Origin: Luteolibacter arcticus
GTDB lineage: Bacteria; Verrucomicrobiota; Verrucomicrobiia; Verrucomicrobiales; Akkermansiaceae
DNA: 64,000 nt
Assembly: GCF_025950235.1 (NCBI RefSeq)
Contig: NZ_JAPDDT010000001.1
Span: 1,054,001 to 1,118,000 of the forward strand
Direction of reading: 5' to 3'
Of the stretch, positions 1 through 9,258 are shown piece after piece (the stretch's first letter is position 1; each line of letters starts with the position of its first letter). A program made the position numbers and the translations under genes. Under the pieces are notes generated by a model, which ran no database searches, was not told the DNA's origin, and was given only the letters and a program-made list of their open reading frames with translations.

Positions 1-3000
1 CACCGTGATCGCACCCGAAGCACTGTTGATGGCAAACCGCCCTTCCACATTTCCACCGGTGATCTGGTAGGCAAGTGGCTCTCCCGATGCCGGATCGATG
101 GCGTGAACGGTGCCGACCGGTGTGCCCGGCAGTGAGCCTTCGGCGACCACAAATACCGGCGATGCATTCTCCGTTTCCAGTGGCTGCGGGAGTGAAACCA
201 CTCCGACCGGCATCAGATGCTGGCCTGCGATCACCGTCGGGTTGGCAATGCCCGGACCCGTCCAACCGACGGCCAGGTGGTCGCTCCCGGCTCCTTCGCG
301 ATGGAGCGCCTCGATGTAGTAGAGCCGCCCGGCCACAAGTTCGAGGGCCGCGGACTTCTGCGAGACATACTTGGTCCACTCCCGCGCGTTCGTCGCTCCT
401 GGAACGCTGGCGATCTGAACCGCACGCGATTCCTCAAAGGTGGGACTCAGCCGCAGCACGCTGTCATCGTCGCTGGCAATCCACAGATGATAGGTCCCGG
501 TGACTGGAGGGATCAGGTAGGCACGCATCCGCGATCCAAAGGAACTCCCAGCGTTCGCCGGGGCTTCGAACGAAGATCTCAGTTGGACACTGGCCGGGTA
601 GTGCGGGTAGTCAGGATGATCCAGAAGGCTTTCCACCGTTCCGCCGCTGATGCCGCTCCATGTTTCATGAGAGATATGCCCGCGAGCGCCGCCAATGAAC
701 CGGTTCTGGGTGCCAAAGGTCGACGCAAGCGAGCCCGTCCCTAACAGCGTCCAAGTCGCGCCGTCATTGCTGCCATGGAGTCTCCAGTCCTTCACTCGGC
801 CGGACGCGGAATCCTGCCGCGGCGCGATGCTGAAGCCACCGACCTGCTGCGGCGACAGCATCTCGATGATGAGTTGGTGCGGGTAGTCCGGCAGATTGCT
901 CCCCGACCACCGTGTGTGCCAGAAGGTAGAAGAGGAACCATCGAAGGCGCGGCTGGCCCGGCCATTCTCGCCCACCGTCTCCTCACTATCCGCCGTCACC
1001 ACCCAGCCCGTCCGGTTCAGCGGCAGGCCGTTCGCATTGAGCACATTGAACTCCGAAACCACCGACCACAAATACCCTTCGTGAGGAGTCAGCGCGTCGA
1101 ACTTCACGTAACGGTAGCCGCCCGTCTCTTCTTCCTCAATCAGCGTCTCCACCTCCTGAGTGCTGTAGGTGGATGCCAACGTGCCGGTTGAGACCGGTGT
1201 CCAAGTCACACCATCATTGCTGCCGTAGAATTCCCAATCCTTCACGCGGCCACCTACCGCATCCTGCCGCGGGGCAATCGAGAAGCCACCGACCGCACGG
1301 GTGGAAAGCATGTCGATCACCAGTTGGTGCGGATGGGGCGGTGGGTTACCACCGGACCACCGCGTGTGCCAGAAGGTGGTCGAGAGACCATCGAAGGCAC
1401 GGGTCGCCCGGCCGTTCTCATTGGCCGTTTCCTCACTGTCTGCAGTGACCACCCAGCCCGCTCGGTTCATCGCCTGGAGATTGCCGTCCAGCACGTTGAA
1501 TTCGGAGACCACCGACCAGAGCGAATTGTCGTGGGTCGAGAGAGAGACGAATTTCACGTAGCGGAACTCACCCGCTTCCGCCGGGTCCGAGGGTGGCACG
1601 GAGGCGTAGGGCATCACCTCCCACTCGAAGGTGGAGGCCACCGAGGCCCCACCCGCATCGCGAGCCGAAACGTGCACCGTATAAATCGCCACGGTGGACG
1701 GCGCGCCGGAAATGATCCCGGTCGTTCCATCCATCCACAAACCATCGGGCAGTCCACTCGCGTAAAACGTTACCGGCCCGCCACCGGGATCCGAGCCCGC
1801 GATGGGCAGATTCACCGGCTGTTGGATCGTGGAAACCTGTCGCGGCGGCGACGTCATCACCGGCGGCGGATTGCTCCCGGCCCCCGGGGCCGTCGCTTCG
1901 AGATCATCGATCTGCATCAGATACGCCACGAGCTGGCCGATCTCCGTGCCCGTGCGATGAAACAAATGCGCGTGGCGACCGCTGATGTCCCGACCGATCA
2001 GCACGGCCTGAATCGTGGGCGCGGAGCCATCGTGCAAATACGGTCCTGTCCTCCACAATCCCCGCAACGTCGGCGTGTCTAGGCCATCCAAGGTCCCGCC
2101 CAGTCGCCCCCCGGAATTCAAGGTGAAAGTGCCTACGTCATGGCGGCTGAGGCTGACGCTATCGGTGAATGCCGTCCCGCCATGACAGGACGCGCAGTTC
2201 TCCTGCCGGAAGATCTCGCGGCCCAGCACCGCATCCGCCGAGAGCGAGCCATCGACCTCACGGAAGGGACTGCGTCCCACGGTGGTCAGCGAGCCGACGT
2301 AAGCCGCCAGCGCATCCAATTCCGTACTGAAGCCCGCCTTCGATTGACCCAGCGGACGCGACACGCTGCTGGAGTTAAAGTCCGCGTCGCTCATCAATCC
2401 GGAGCCACCGCCGAGATCGCGGATCTGCCCCTCGAAATCGTGAACTTCATCGAAGTTCGCGGACCAATGGATCGGCCCGTGGCCTACGCCTCGCCCTGTT
2501 AGATCGATCGTATTGCGAAAGCCCTCGCCCATCCCGCTGAAGTCCCACACGCGGCCATCATGACCGCCATCGAGGTGACAGCTCGCGCAGCTCATGTAGC
2601 TGTCGGAGGACAGTCGCGGGTCTTCCGAGTTATAGAAGATCTGCTTGCCGAGCAGGACATCGGCAGGCAGCGCATCAGTCGTCACGGTCGGCACGATCGC
2701 CTTGAGCGGCGAGGTCCCGCAAAAGCCGGAGCACACCGTGGAAGTCGCGAGCACCGTGACCGTCCGCGACATGAAATTGTGCACGTAGAGCCGCGATCCG
2801 TCCGGGCTGATCGCCAGCCCATCCGGGGCCAGCCCGCCGGTGCCGATCGAGAAAGGACTCCCGCCGCCATAGGCATCGATCACCCAGATGAATGACGAGC
2901 CGCTGGAAACGAAGAACACCTGGTTCCCCTGCGGGCTGTAGACCAGCGAGGTCACGAAGTCGCTGTTATCAAAGTCCAGCCGCCGGCTCACCGACTCGGT

Positions 3001-5586
3001 GCGATCCGGCAGGCTGATGCTCGAGGCCATGCTGCGCACCGCATGCTCAAAGGTCAGGTCCTGACCATTGCGCCGCGTGCCGCGGAAAATATTGTCCTTC
3101 TTGGCCGGCACGTAGAGGTGGCTGTAGTCCGGCGAGATCGCCAGTGAGCCGAGGTAGTTCGGCAGCCCCATGCCGCCGCTCGCCGTGTCGGGATCGAGCA
3201 CCGGGGCAAGATCGACCACCGACTCCGCCGTGAAGCCCGCCAGATCGATCGCAGTCACCTTCCCCGCGTCCTCCGGGGAAATGAAATGGCTGACCCACAG
3301 CGTCCCTTCGAGCGGATCGAGTGCCAGCGCTCTCGGCCACGCACCCACATTCGCCGCGCGGAGAATCGCTCCAGTCGCCGTGTCGATCTCCACGACTTGG
3401 CCGGGGCTCTCCAAGCTTACATAGGCGCGTGGCAGCGACGGATGCACCACGACGCCATGCGGCGAAGAACCTGCCGGCAATGGATACGTCGCCACCACCG
3501 CTCCGATCGTCCGGTTCAGCACGGAGAGCGATCCCGACTTCTTATTCGCGATCCACAGCGTGTTGTTAGATGCAAGTGCGAGCGCCTTCGGATCATCCCC
3601 CACCCCGGCTTCGTGGATGCGTGTGTTGTCGCTGGTGCGAATTCCCGTCACCGAGTCGTTGTCCGGATTCACCGTCCACACCACGCCATTGGCGGCGTCG
3701 AAGGCGATCGTCGAGCTTCTCACCGGCCCCTCCGCTGGAATCGGGCGGTGGATCACCTGCACATTGCTCGCCGCCGTGGAATAGGTCTGCCCCGTCATGC
3801 GGGTGCGCACCGTGACCACATGATTGCCCGGAGTGACATAGGTGTGGGACACATCCACGGCAGCGGCGTAGGCCGTCGTAGGAGAACCATCCCCGAAGTC
3901 CCACGAGTGCTCGAGCGGCTGGCCGCCGATGTTGTTCACCTCCAAATGAAGGCTCACCGTGGACCCGGTCACCGCCGGTGTCCCGGTCTCCACGGTCGTC
4001 GCATACTCGCTGACGACCTGACCGGTGGAAAAGCGGAACACCACCGAATCCGCCGGGATCGCATTCCCCGCATAGTCCCGCAGTCCGTCCGCAGCGAGGA
4101 AGACCTCGTAGGTCGTATCCGGCGCGAGATTGGCAGCGGGTGCGAAGTTCACGATGCCCTCCTTTACGCTCAAGCTGCCGGGTATCGAAGTCTGCTGACC
4201 CATCACGCGAACCCGCAAGCTGTTCGTGTCCGCAGTCCCGGCATCGATGAAGTCGGTGAAACACACGCCGACGCGTGAAGTCAGGCTGACATTGGTGGCA
4301 TTGCTCGAGGGAGAGTGGAAATTAGGCACCGGCGGCCGGGTATCCTTCACGGCGTCATGAACCCCAAAGGTCAGCTTGCGCGGATTATTGTGGTCGGTCG
4401 TGATCGCCAGCACGTTCCCTAGCGGCGTGATGAAGGCGTGATCATCCGCGGGCACGATACCGGAATCCACGCGGTTCACGAAGCTGGCCGTGTTTCCGGC
4501 AAGCAGCCACTTGGTGCCGCCCGGGTAGTGCCCGATGTAGAGGTGCTCGTCCTTGCCGAAGCCATACTCCTGCCGGTCCAGCAGATCGAGGGTGGACCCG
4601 GAGGCCAAGGTGGTCGCCACGATGTTCTGCGGATTCGAGAAATCATGGCGGATGAGCGGCTTGCCCAGGCCGTAAAAGCTGCCGCCATAGACGAATCCTT
4701 GATAGCCGAGCGGCCCCGAGAAAGAGCTGACCTGCTTTGGATCGGAAGGATCGCTCACGTCCATCACCAGCGCGCTGAAGGTCGATTCGAGTGCCGCCGC
4801 ATTCAGAACGAGCAGATTCCCGATCACGGTCGCCGAACGCAGCGTCATGTTGGAAAGCGCGGACCTCGGCATGTGGCGGAGCAGGACCGGATTCTCCGGA
4901 TCGGAGGTGTCCACCACGTAGAGCCCGCCGCTGCCGGTCGGCGCGAAGACATAGCGCGAGCCCTGCCAGGCAGGCGCGAAGGAGTAGCCGTCGTAGTTCG
5001 AAGGCGGTGAGCCACCGGGATAGATGTAGCGGCTGACGATCGCCGGCTTGGTGGCCGCGGATTCGTCGTAAAGCGGCCCGAGATCGAGGATCGAGAAGCC
5101 GCCATTCGACCCATGCCGCTCCGACACCAGCATCAAATCGCCGGCCGTGCAAAGGTGGTGCATCTCGGCAAAGTCGCCGAAGTAATCCGGCGACGACGAG
5201 GTCTGATACCGAGCCGGTTCATCGCGCGAATCGAAGACCTCCGCCGGAGCGCTCAGGTCGCTCACATCGAAGACCGTCAGGCAGCCTGCGCCGAGCCCGC
5301 CGCCGTGGTCCGCACCCATCGGCACGATCAGGTAGCCACGATGCATCGAAACCCCGCTGATCGCCGCTCCGGTGTCCGCGAAGGAGAGGATCGTGCCGAC
5401 TTGATTGGGCGCATAGGAGCGGCTGTCCAGACCCGGGCCATCGGCACCCATTGACGCCGTCCCACAGATGGCGAGCAAGGCAGACCTCCTAGCCCACCGG
5501 GACAATACGCCAATGAGCGCTTGGGCCAGCCACCGGGAACCCAGTAAGTCGGCGGCTGGAAATTTCAGGTCTGAGAACAATGTCAT
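1..5586 (-). CDS. Giant secreted multidomain protein with di-haem cytochrome c peroxidase-like core (3' end outside window)
   Basis: The minus strand is open without interruption from an ATG at 5586 to base 1, giving 1862 codons and no stop. I translated it by hand and domain limits are approximate. A signal-like hydrophobic stretch lies at residues 32-45. Then come an LVIVP-type beta-propeller (60-390), a Big_5-like Ig domain (425-520), a PKD domain with WDFGDG (528-598) and a YVTN-type propeller (620-930). A di-haem cytochrome c peroxidase-like region follows, with two CASCH motifs near 997 and 1133 and the family hallmark TPTLRGLWRTGPYLHDG. After it are a He_PIG-like Ig domain (1242-1322), two discoidin-like modules (1332-1470, 1485-1632), a PA14-like domain (1632-1795) and the start of a cadherin-like domain. 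The protein is probably exported and bound to surface polymer. A TTG at 5505 would give a cleaner signal peptide, so the start is uncertain. The substrate is unknown. Confidence 0.85.
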   Translation of the reverse strand, partial: MTLFSDLKFPAADLLGSRWLAQALIGVLSRWARRSALLAICGTASMGADGPGLDSRSYAPNQVGTILSFADTGAAISGVSMHRGYLIVPMGADHGGGLGAGCLTVFDVSDLSAPAEVFDSRDEPARYQTSSSPDYFGDFAEMHHLCTAGDLMLVSERHGSNGGFSILDLGPLYDESAATKPAIVSRYIYPGGSPPSNYDGYSFAPAWQGSRYVFAPTGSGGLYVVDTSDPENPVLLRHMPRSALSNMTLRSATVIGNLLVLNAAALESTFSALVMDVSDPSDPKQVSSFSGPLGYQGFVYGGSFYGLGKPLIRHDFSNPQNIVATTLASGSTLDLLDRQEYGFGKDEHLYIGHYPGGTKWLLAGNTASFVNRVDSGIVPADDHAFITPLGNVLAITTDHNNPRKLTFGVHDAVKDTRPPVPNFHSPSSNATNVSLTSRVGVCFTDFIDAGTADTNSLRVRVMGQQTSIPGSLSVKEGIVNFAPAANLAPDTTYEVFLAADGLRDYAGNAIPADSVVFRFSTGQVVSEYATTVETGTPAVTGSTVSLHLEVNNIGGQPLEHSWDFGDGSPTTAYAAAVDVSHTYVTPGNHVVTVRTRMTGQTYSTAASNVQVIHRPIPAEGPVRSSTIAFDAANGVVWTVNPDNDSVTGIRTSDNTRIHEAGVGDDPKALALASNNTLWIANKKSGSLSVLNRTIGAVVATYPLPAGSSPHGVVVHPSLPRAYVSLESPGQVVEIDTATGAILRAANVGAWPRALALDPLEGTLWVSHFISPEDAGKVTAIDLAGFTAESVVDLAPVLDPDTASGGMGLPNYLGSLAISPDYSHLYVPAKKDNIFRGTRRNGQDLTFEHAVRSMASSISLPDRTESVSRRLDFDNSDFVTSLVYSPQGNQVFFVSSGSSFIWVIDAYGGGSPFSIGTGGLAPDGLAISPDGSRLYVHNFMSRTVTVLATSTVCSGFCGTSPLKAIVPTVTTDALPADVLLGKQIFYNSEDPRLSSDSYMSCASCHLDGGHDGRVWDFSGMGEGFRNTIDLTGRGVGHGPIHWSANFDEVHDFEGQIRDLGGGSGLMSDADFNSSSVSRPLGQSKAGFSTELDALAAYVGSLTTVGRSPFREVDGSLSADAVLGREIFRQENCASCHGGTAFTDSVSLSRHDVGTFTLNSGGRLGGTLDGLDTPTLRGLWRTGPYLHDGSAPTIQAVLIGRDISGRHAHLFHRTGTEIGQLVAYLMQIDDLEATAPGAGSNPPPVMTSPPRQVSTIQQPVNLPIAGSDPGGGPVTFYASGLPDGLWMDGTTGIISGAPSTVAIYTVHVSARDAGGASVASTFEWEVMPYASVPPSDPAEAGEFRYVKFVSLSTHDNSLWSVVSEFNVLDGNLQAMNRAGWVVTADSEETANENGRATRAFDGLSTTFWHTRWSGGNPPPHPHQLVIDMLSTRAVGGFSIAPRQDAVGGRVKDWEFYGSNDGVTWTPVSTGTLASTYSTQEVETLIEEEETGGYRYVKFDALTPHEGYLWSVVSEFNVLNANGLPLNRTGWVVTADSEETVGENGRASRAFDGSSSTFWHTRWSGSNLPDYPHQLIIEMLSPQQVGGFSIAPRQDSASGRVKDWRLHGSNDGATWTLLGTGSLASTFGTQNRFIGGARGHISHETWSGISGGTVESLLDHPDYPHYPASVQLRSSFEAPANAGSSFGSRMRAYLIPPVTGTYHLWIASDDDSVLRLSPTFEESRAVQIASVPGATNAREWTKYVSQKSAALELVAGRLYYIEALHREGAGSDHLAVGWTGPGIANPTVIAGQHLMPVGVVSLPQPLETENASPVFVVAEGSLPGTPVGTVHAIDPASGEPLAYQITGGNVEGRFAINSASGAITV

Positions 5587-5640
5587 GGGACGTGGGACCG
5601 CGATGAATCAGAGGGTCGTGTCGATTCCCTCAGGCAGGAG

Positions 5641-5689
5641 GACCACAGAGACGCAAAGATCTTCTTTTACCCTCTACGCTCTGTGGTCA
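5641..5689. repeat. Intergenic inverted repeat of the ACCACAGAG type
   Basis: GACCACAGAG at 5641-5650 is exactly complementary to CTCTGTGGTC at 5680-5689, separated by a 29-base loop. It sits in the gap between two minus-strand genes. There is no T-run after the stem on the minus strand, so it does not look like a simple terminator. Similar CCACAGAG short intergenic repeats occur in many environmental genomes; membership of such a family is inferred. Confidence 0.55.
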
Positions 5690-5743
5690 ATAAACTCGAA
5701 TTACCCGGGAAAGCACTCGCATTTCTGATGGCGGACCAAATCG

Positions 5744-6682
5744 TCACCGACGGCGCCGGATGAACCACGCACCCACCACGAAGGCGGCAAACACGGCGGC
5801 CCCCGGTTCCGGAACACCGGTAACATCCGCCCAAGTCGTGCCGATGCGGATGGCGTCCACCTGACCGCCGCCGGCACTTCCTCCGTTCAGCCAGAGCAGC
5901 AGATTATCCGCCACCATCGAGGTATTGTAGCTGTCCGAGGCCGTCCAGCTCACCAGCCCGGGGTTCAGGTCGATGGTCGTGCCGGGGCCATAGCGCTTAA
6001 TGTCGATTGTATCCGCCACCGTCGAACTGATCATGATCCGCCCCACGATCAATGCCGCGCCATTCACGCTGTTTGGCGCCTCATGCGCGCGGATGCTATA
6101 CGGGCCATTATCCGCGCCCAACGTCCCGTACGAAATGAACGAGGCATTTCGAGCATCGTTGAAAGTGCCGCCGATGGAGGTCGCATTATTCCAGCTCAAG
6201 CCAGCGCCCACGAATGCCGTCGAAGTGGAAGCCGCCGTGCCCGAGGCCAGGCCGATCCCCATCGCGGTATCGAGGGGATTGTCCAGCCGCACGCTGAAGT
6301 AGAGCACCTGATCCACGCCGAAGTCGATGGTCCCGGCGAGCGGCCGCGTCGCGTAGATCGTGGTGTTCCAACTTCCGGTGTTGTTCCAAACGCCGCCGAG
6401 CGCGCCTTGGTTAGCGGGGAGCCCGGGCAGCGCTGGAACGGCCAAAGTCCCGCCGTCGAAGTTGGAGGCGGTGTAGATGCCGGTGCTGCCGTTCGTCAGC
6501 CAGTTTCCGCTGAGGCCGACCGTCGAGGCGTTGCTGCCCTGGCCATTCAAGGTTTGGTCACCACCGCCACCGGCGTTGTCGAACAACTCTTGGACGATGA
6601 TCGTGGCGTGGCTTTCCGTCGCCGCAGCGAGGAAGACGGCGGACGCCGCCACGCGAAGGACTCGGGAGGTTTTGAAATTCAT
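5744..6682 (-). CDS. PEP-CTERM sorting domain protein
   Basis: This encodes a 312-residue exported protein of unknown role. The start was set at ATG 6682 because it opens a clear signal peptide ending near ATESHA; the longer reading frame upstream has no signal features. The body (about 28-285) is a beta-rich domain starting IIVQELFDN, with GNWLTNGST, ALGGVW and GRIMI signatures. The C-terminus is a textbook PEP-CTERM anchor: VPEPG, a hydrophobic helix, then RRRR. By family knowledge such proteins are processed by an exosortase and tied to exopolysaccharide production; no exosortase is in this window. The same body domain is repeated in the next upstream gene with a different C-terminus, so the two are paralogues. 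Confidence 0.9.
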   Translation of the reverse strand: MNFKTSRVLRVAASAVFLAAATESHATIIVQELFDNAGGGGDQTLNGQGSNASTVGLSGNWLTNGSTGIYTASNFDGGTLAVPALPGLPANQGALGGVWNNTGSWNTTIYATRPLAGTIDFGVDQVLYFSVRLDNPLDTAMGIGLASGTAASTSTAFVGAGLSWNNATSIGGTFNDARNASFISYGTLGADNGPYSIRAHEAPNSVNGAALIVGRIMISSTVADTIDIKRYGPGTTIDLNPGLVSWTASDSYNTSMVADNLLLWLNGGSAGGGQVDAIRIGTTWADVTGVPEPGAAVFAAFVVGAWFIRRRR

Positions 6683-6720
6683 GTTCGTGCTCTGGTTGGG
6701 ACTGGGGGATTCGTTGCGGC

Positions 6721-9225
6721 TCATTCGGGCAGGCTCTGTCCCGCTTTCAGGCGGAAGAAAACCTTGTCCATCGGCTGGCTTGCCGTGGCCGTCACCGTGG
6801 CGATACCTTCCACTGGCGAGACCGTCGGGATGTTGACCGTGAGTCCGCCTCCGGGTCCTTCCACGCCATCGCCTGCATACCAGGTGGTGAGGTCCTGCGA
6901 CCACTCATAGGAGCCGGTCACATCACTGAGTGCCGTGGTGGCTTGTGGGTGCGTGAACGTGGTCACGGTGCCGTTGGTGGATACTTGGGTCAGCGCCGCG
7001 GGAGTGGCGACACTCGGGTCGGTGCCGAGGAAGGCTTCGAGTCCATTGTTCAAGCCATCGCCATCCGCGTCTTCTTCAAAGCCATCCAATTCGCCGACTT
7101 CATAGCCACCGATCCAAGCCGCGAAGTTCTGTGTCTCCGGCAGGATCACGAAGCCCGTCTCCGGATTGAACGTGGCCGTGCCGGTCTGGAATGCCACCGC
7201 ATCCAGAGTGCCATCGATGCCCTTGCCTTCGAAGTTCGTGCGACCGAAGTAGCCGAAGCTCAGGGTCGTTTGGTCAGGGCGGGCGAACGGCCCCGAACTC
7301 AGCGAGCCAACGGAAACGCCATTCACGTAACCGGTCAGCCGCGAGGCGATGGCATCCCACACCAGCGCAAGGTGGACCTTCACTCCATTGGGCGGCAGGG
7401 CGCTGAAGCTCCGCTGCGCCGTGGTGCCATTGTAGTAGAACAACTGGAGCACGTTCGGATCCGTCTCGCTCCGCAGCCGGAAATTCGTGTCGCCCTGCAC
7501 GTCGATCAGGTAGGGACTGGTCGTGATGCTGTTAGAGGAGGTGTAGGTCACCACGGCCTCCGCCACCCAGTTCTTCGCTCTCAGATCGCCGAGCGAGGTC
7601 GGATTGATGTCGAATCCGTCGAGACCATTCTCGGCTCCCGGATTGAGCGTCGCGATGCCGCTGCTCACGATCGGTGCGCCATTGGCCTTGAAGCTGCCGG
7701 TCGCGTCCACTTCATCCTCGCCCAAGGTATAGGTGGTTCCCTCCAGCGTGCCGTCGAAGTTGATCAGCAGCTTCGTCTCTAGCGGCAAGATCCCCAGGGT
7801 GGTGGTGGTCGAGACATTCGAGGGATCGGATGTCCCGGATCCGTTCACGACAATCACCCGGTAGTCGTAGGAGGTGTTCTCCACGAGTCCGGACAGGCTG
7901 TCCAAGTGGTGGGTGGCATTCGCCGGTACTGTTGCCACCGTTGCCCAGGTATTGGCGCCCGCCGGCGAACGCTGGATGGTGAAGCCAGTCTCGGTGGCGA
8001 AGGTATCGCTCCAGAAGAGATCCACCTCATAGGCAGCGCTGGCAACGGCTTCGAGGTCCGCCACGGACAAGCCGGTGGGCGGCGTGACGAACGAGCGATT
8101 CTCCTCGCTCCAGCCTTCCAGATCCGGATCGGCTGCGGTGTTCACCGCGCGGAAGCGGTAGTAGTATCGGGTGTCCGGTGCCAAGCTTGTGATCGAGCCG
8201 GTCACGGGTCCTACCGCCTGTGTGCCGAGAAGGTTAGAAAAGGTCCAACTCCCGGCATCCGTGCCCCTATCGGCGCTGTCCCAGTAGAGGGTGACGTCAG
8301 ACGGGGTAACGAAAAGATTCGCGCTCGCCTGAGCCCCGCTGGCGGTGATGCTCGCCACCGCGGCGGAAGACATGGCCGGCTGCTCCATCGAAGCCAGCGT
8401 CACGCCGGTCACATCCGTCCATGTATCGCCGAAGCGGATCGCATCCAATTCTCCGGAGCCCTGTCCATTCATCCACAACAGCAGGTGGGTCGCACTCATC
8501 GACGAACTCACCGTGCTGCTGGCACTCCACACGATCGCGGTCAGGTTGTTGTCGATCGTCTGGTTCGGCGCGTAGCGCTTGATGTGAATCTCATCGGGAT
8601 CGGTAGCGTGGATCTTGATTCGCCCGACCAGCAGGCCGTGGGCATTGACCGGGTTCCCGCTTTCGTAGGCGCGGATTCCGTAAGCGCCGCTCTGCTGATC
8701 CAGCGCTCCATGGCTGATGTAGGGCGAGTTGCCCGCCTGATTCAGGGTCTGGCCGATGGCAACCGCATTGTTCCAACTGAACCCGGCGCCTACGAACGAG
8801 CTGGAAGTCGCGCTTCCCGAAGCCAGTCCTACACCCATGGCAGTGTCCCCCGGATTGTTCAGGCGGACGCTGAAAAAGATCGTGCGCTCCGCGGCAAAGT
8901 TGACCGGTGTCGCCAGTTGCCGGGTCGCATAGATGCTGGTGCTATAGCTGCCGGTGCCGTTCCACACCCCGCCCAGCGCACCGCCGTCGGGCGCCAGCCC
9001 CGGCAGCGAACCGTTGACGTTGAAATTGTTCGCGGTGTTGATGTTGGTGCTGCCGTTGGTGGCCCAATTGCCGGTGAGGCCGACGGACGTCGCGGTGCCG
9101 GCGGCCACGTTGAGCGAGGCATTCCCGGAGGAGATGTTGTCGAACAGCTCCTGGATCAGGATGTCGGCATTCGCCACTGAGGCAGAGGCCGCCAATGCGA
9201 GGAGGGTTGTTAGTTTTGAGTTCAT
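6721..9225 (-). CDS. Secreted FN3/LamG-type surface protein, paralogue of the PEP-CTERM neighbour
   Basis: This is an 834-residue secreted protein. A signal peptide (MNSKLTTLLALAASASVANA) is followed by a 250-residue domain homologous to the PEP-CTERM neighbour, with ILIQELFDN, GNWATNGST, ALGGVW and DAMGVG-like motifs shared in the same order. Next come two fibronectin type III-like modules (about 285-480), a concanavalin/LamG-like domain (about 490-700) and a TSP3-like calcium-binding stretch (DADGDGLNNGLEAF near 730). The C-terminal beta domain ends in VFFRLK, as is common in verrucomicrobial exported proteins. There is no PEP-CTERM. It lies 38 bp upstream of the PEP-CTERM gene on the same strand, so the two are probably cotranscribed. 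Function is unknown; an adhesive or carbohydrate-binding role is inferred from the modules. Confidence 0.85.
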   Translation of the reverse strand: MNSKLTTLLALAASASVANADILIQELFDNISSGNASLNVAAGTATSVGLTGNWATNGSTNINTANNFNVNGSLPGLAPDGGALGGVWNGTGSYSTSIYATRQLATPVNFAAERTIFFSVRLNNPGDTAMGVGLASGSATSSSFVGAGFSWNNAVAIGQTLNQAGNSPYISHGALDQQSGAYGIRAYESGNPVNAHGLLVGRIKIHATDPDEIHIKRYAPNQTIDNNLTAIVWSASSTVSSSMSATHLLLWMNGQGSGELDAIRFGDTWTDVTGVTLASMEQPAMSSAAVASITASGAQASANLFVTPSDVTLYWDSADRGTDAGSWTFSNLLGTQAVGPVTGSITSLAPDTRYYYRFRAVNTAADPDLEGWSEENRSFVTPPTGLSVADLEAVASAAYEVDLFWSDTFATETGFTIQRSPAGANTWATVATVPANATHHLDSLSGLVENTSYDYRVIVVNGSGTSDPSNVSTTTTLGILPLETKLLINFDGTLEGTTYTLGEDEVDATGSFKANGAPIVSSGIATLNPGAENGLDGFDINPTSLGDLRAKNWVAEAVVTYTSSNSITTSPYLIDVQGDTNFRLRSETDPNVLQLFYYNGTTAQRSFSALPPNGVKVHLALVWDAIASRLTGYVNGVSVGSLSSGPFARPDQTTLSFGYFGRTNFEGKGIDGTLDAVAFQTGTATFNPETGFVILPETQNFAAWIGGYEVGELDGFEEDADGDGLNNGLEAFLGTDPSVATPAALTQVSTNGTVTTFTHPQATTALSDVTGSYEWSQDLTTWYAGDGVEGPGGGLTVNIPTVSPVEGIATVTATASQPMDKVFFRLKAGQSLPE

Positions 9226-9258
9226 GGGGTTTTGGGTCTTGTTAGGGGAAAGAGAGTC

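Noticed and set aside
3286..5010. Long plus-strand frames (330 and 190 residues) across the left end
   Set aside because: They are Arg/His/Gly-rich shadows of the continuous minus-strand giant gene and have no domain-like sequence.
7906..9180. 424-residue plus-strand frame
   Set aside because: Antisense shadow of the FN3/LamG surface protein gene; no recognisable blocks.
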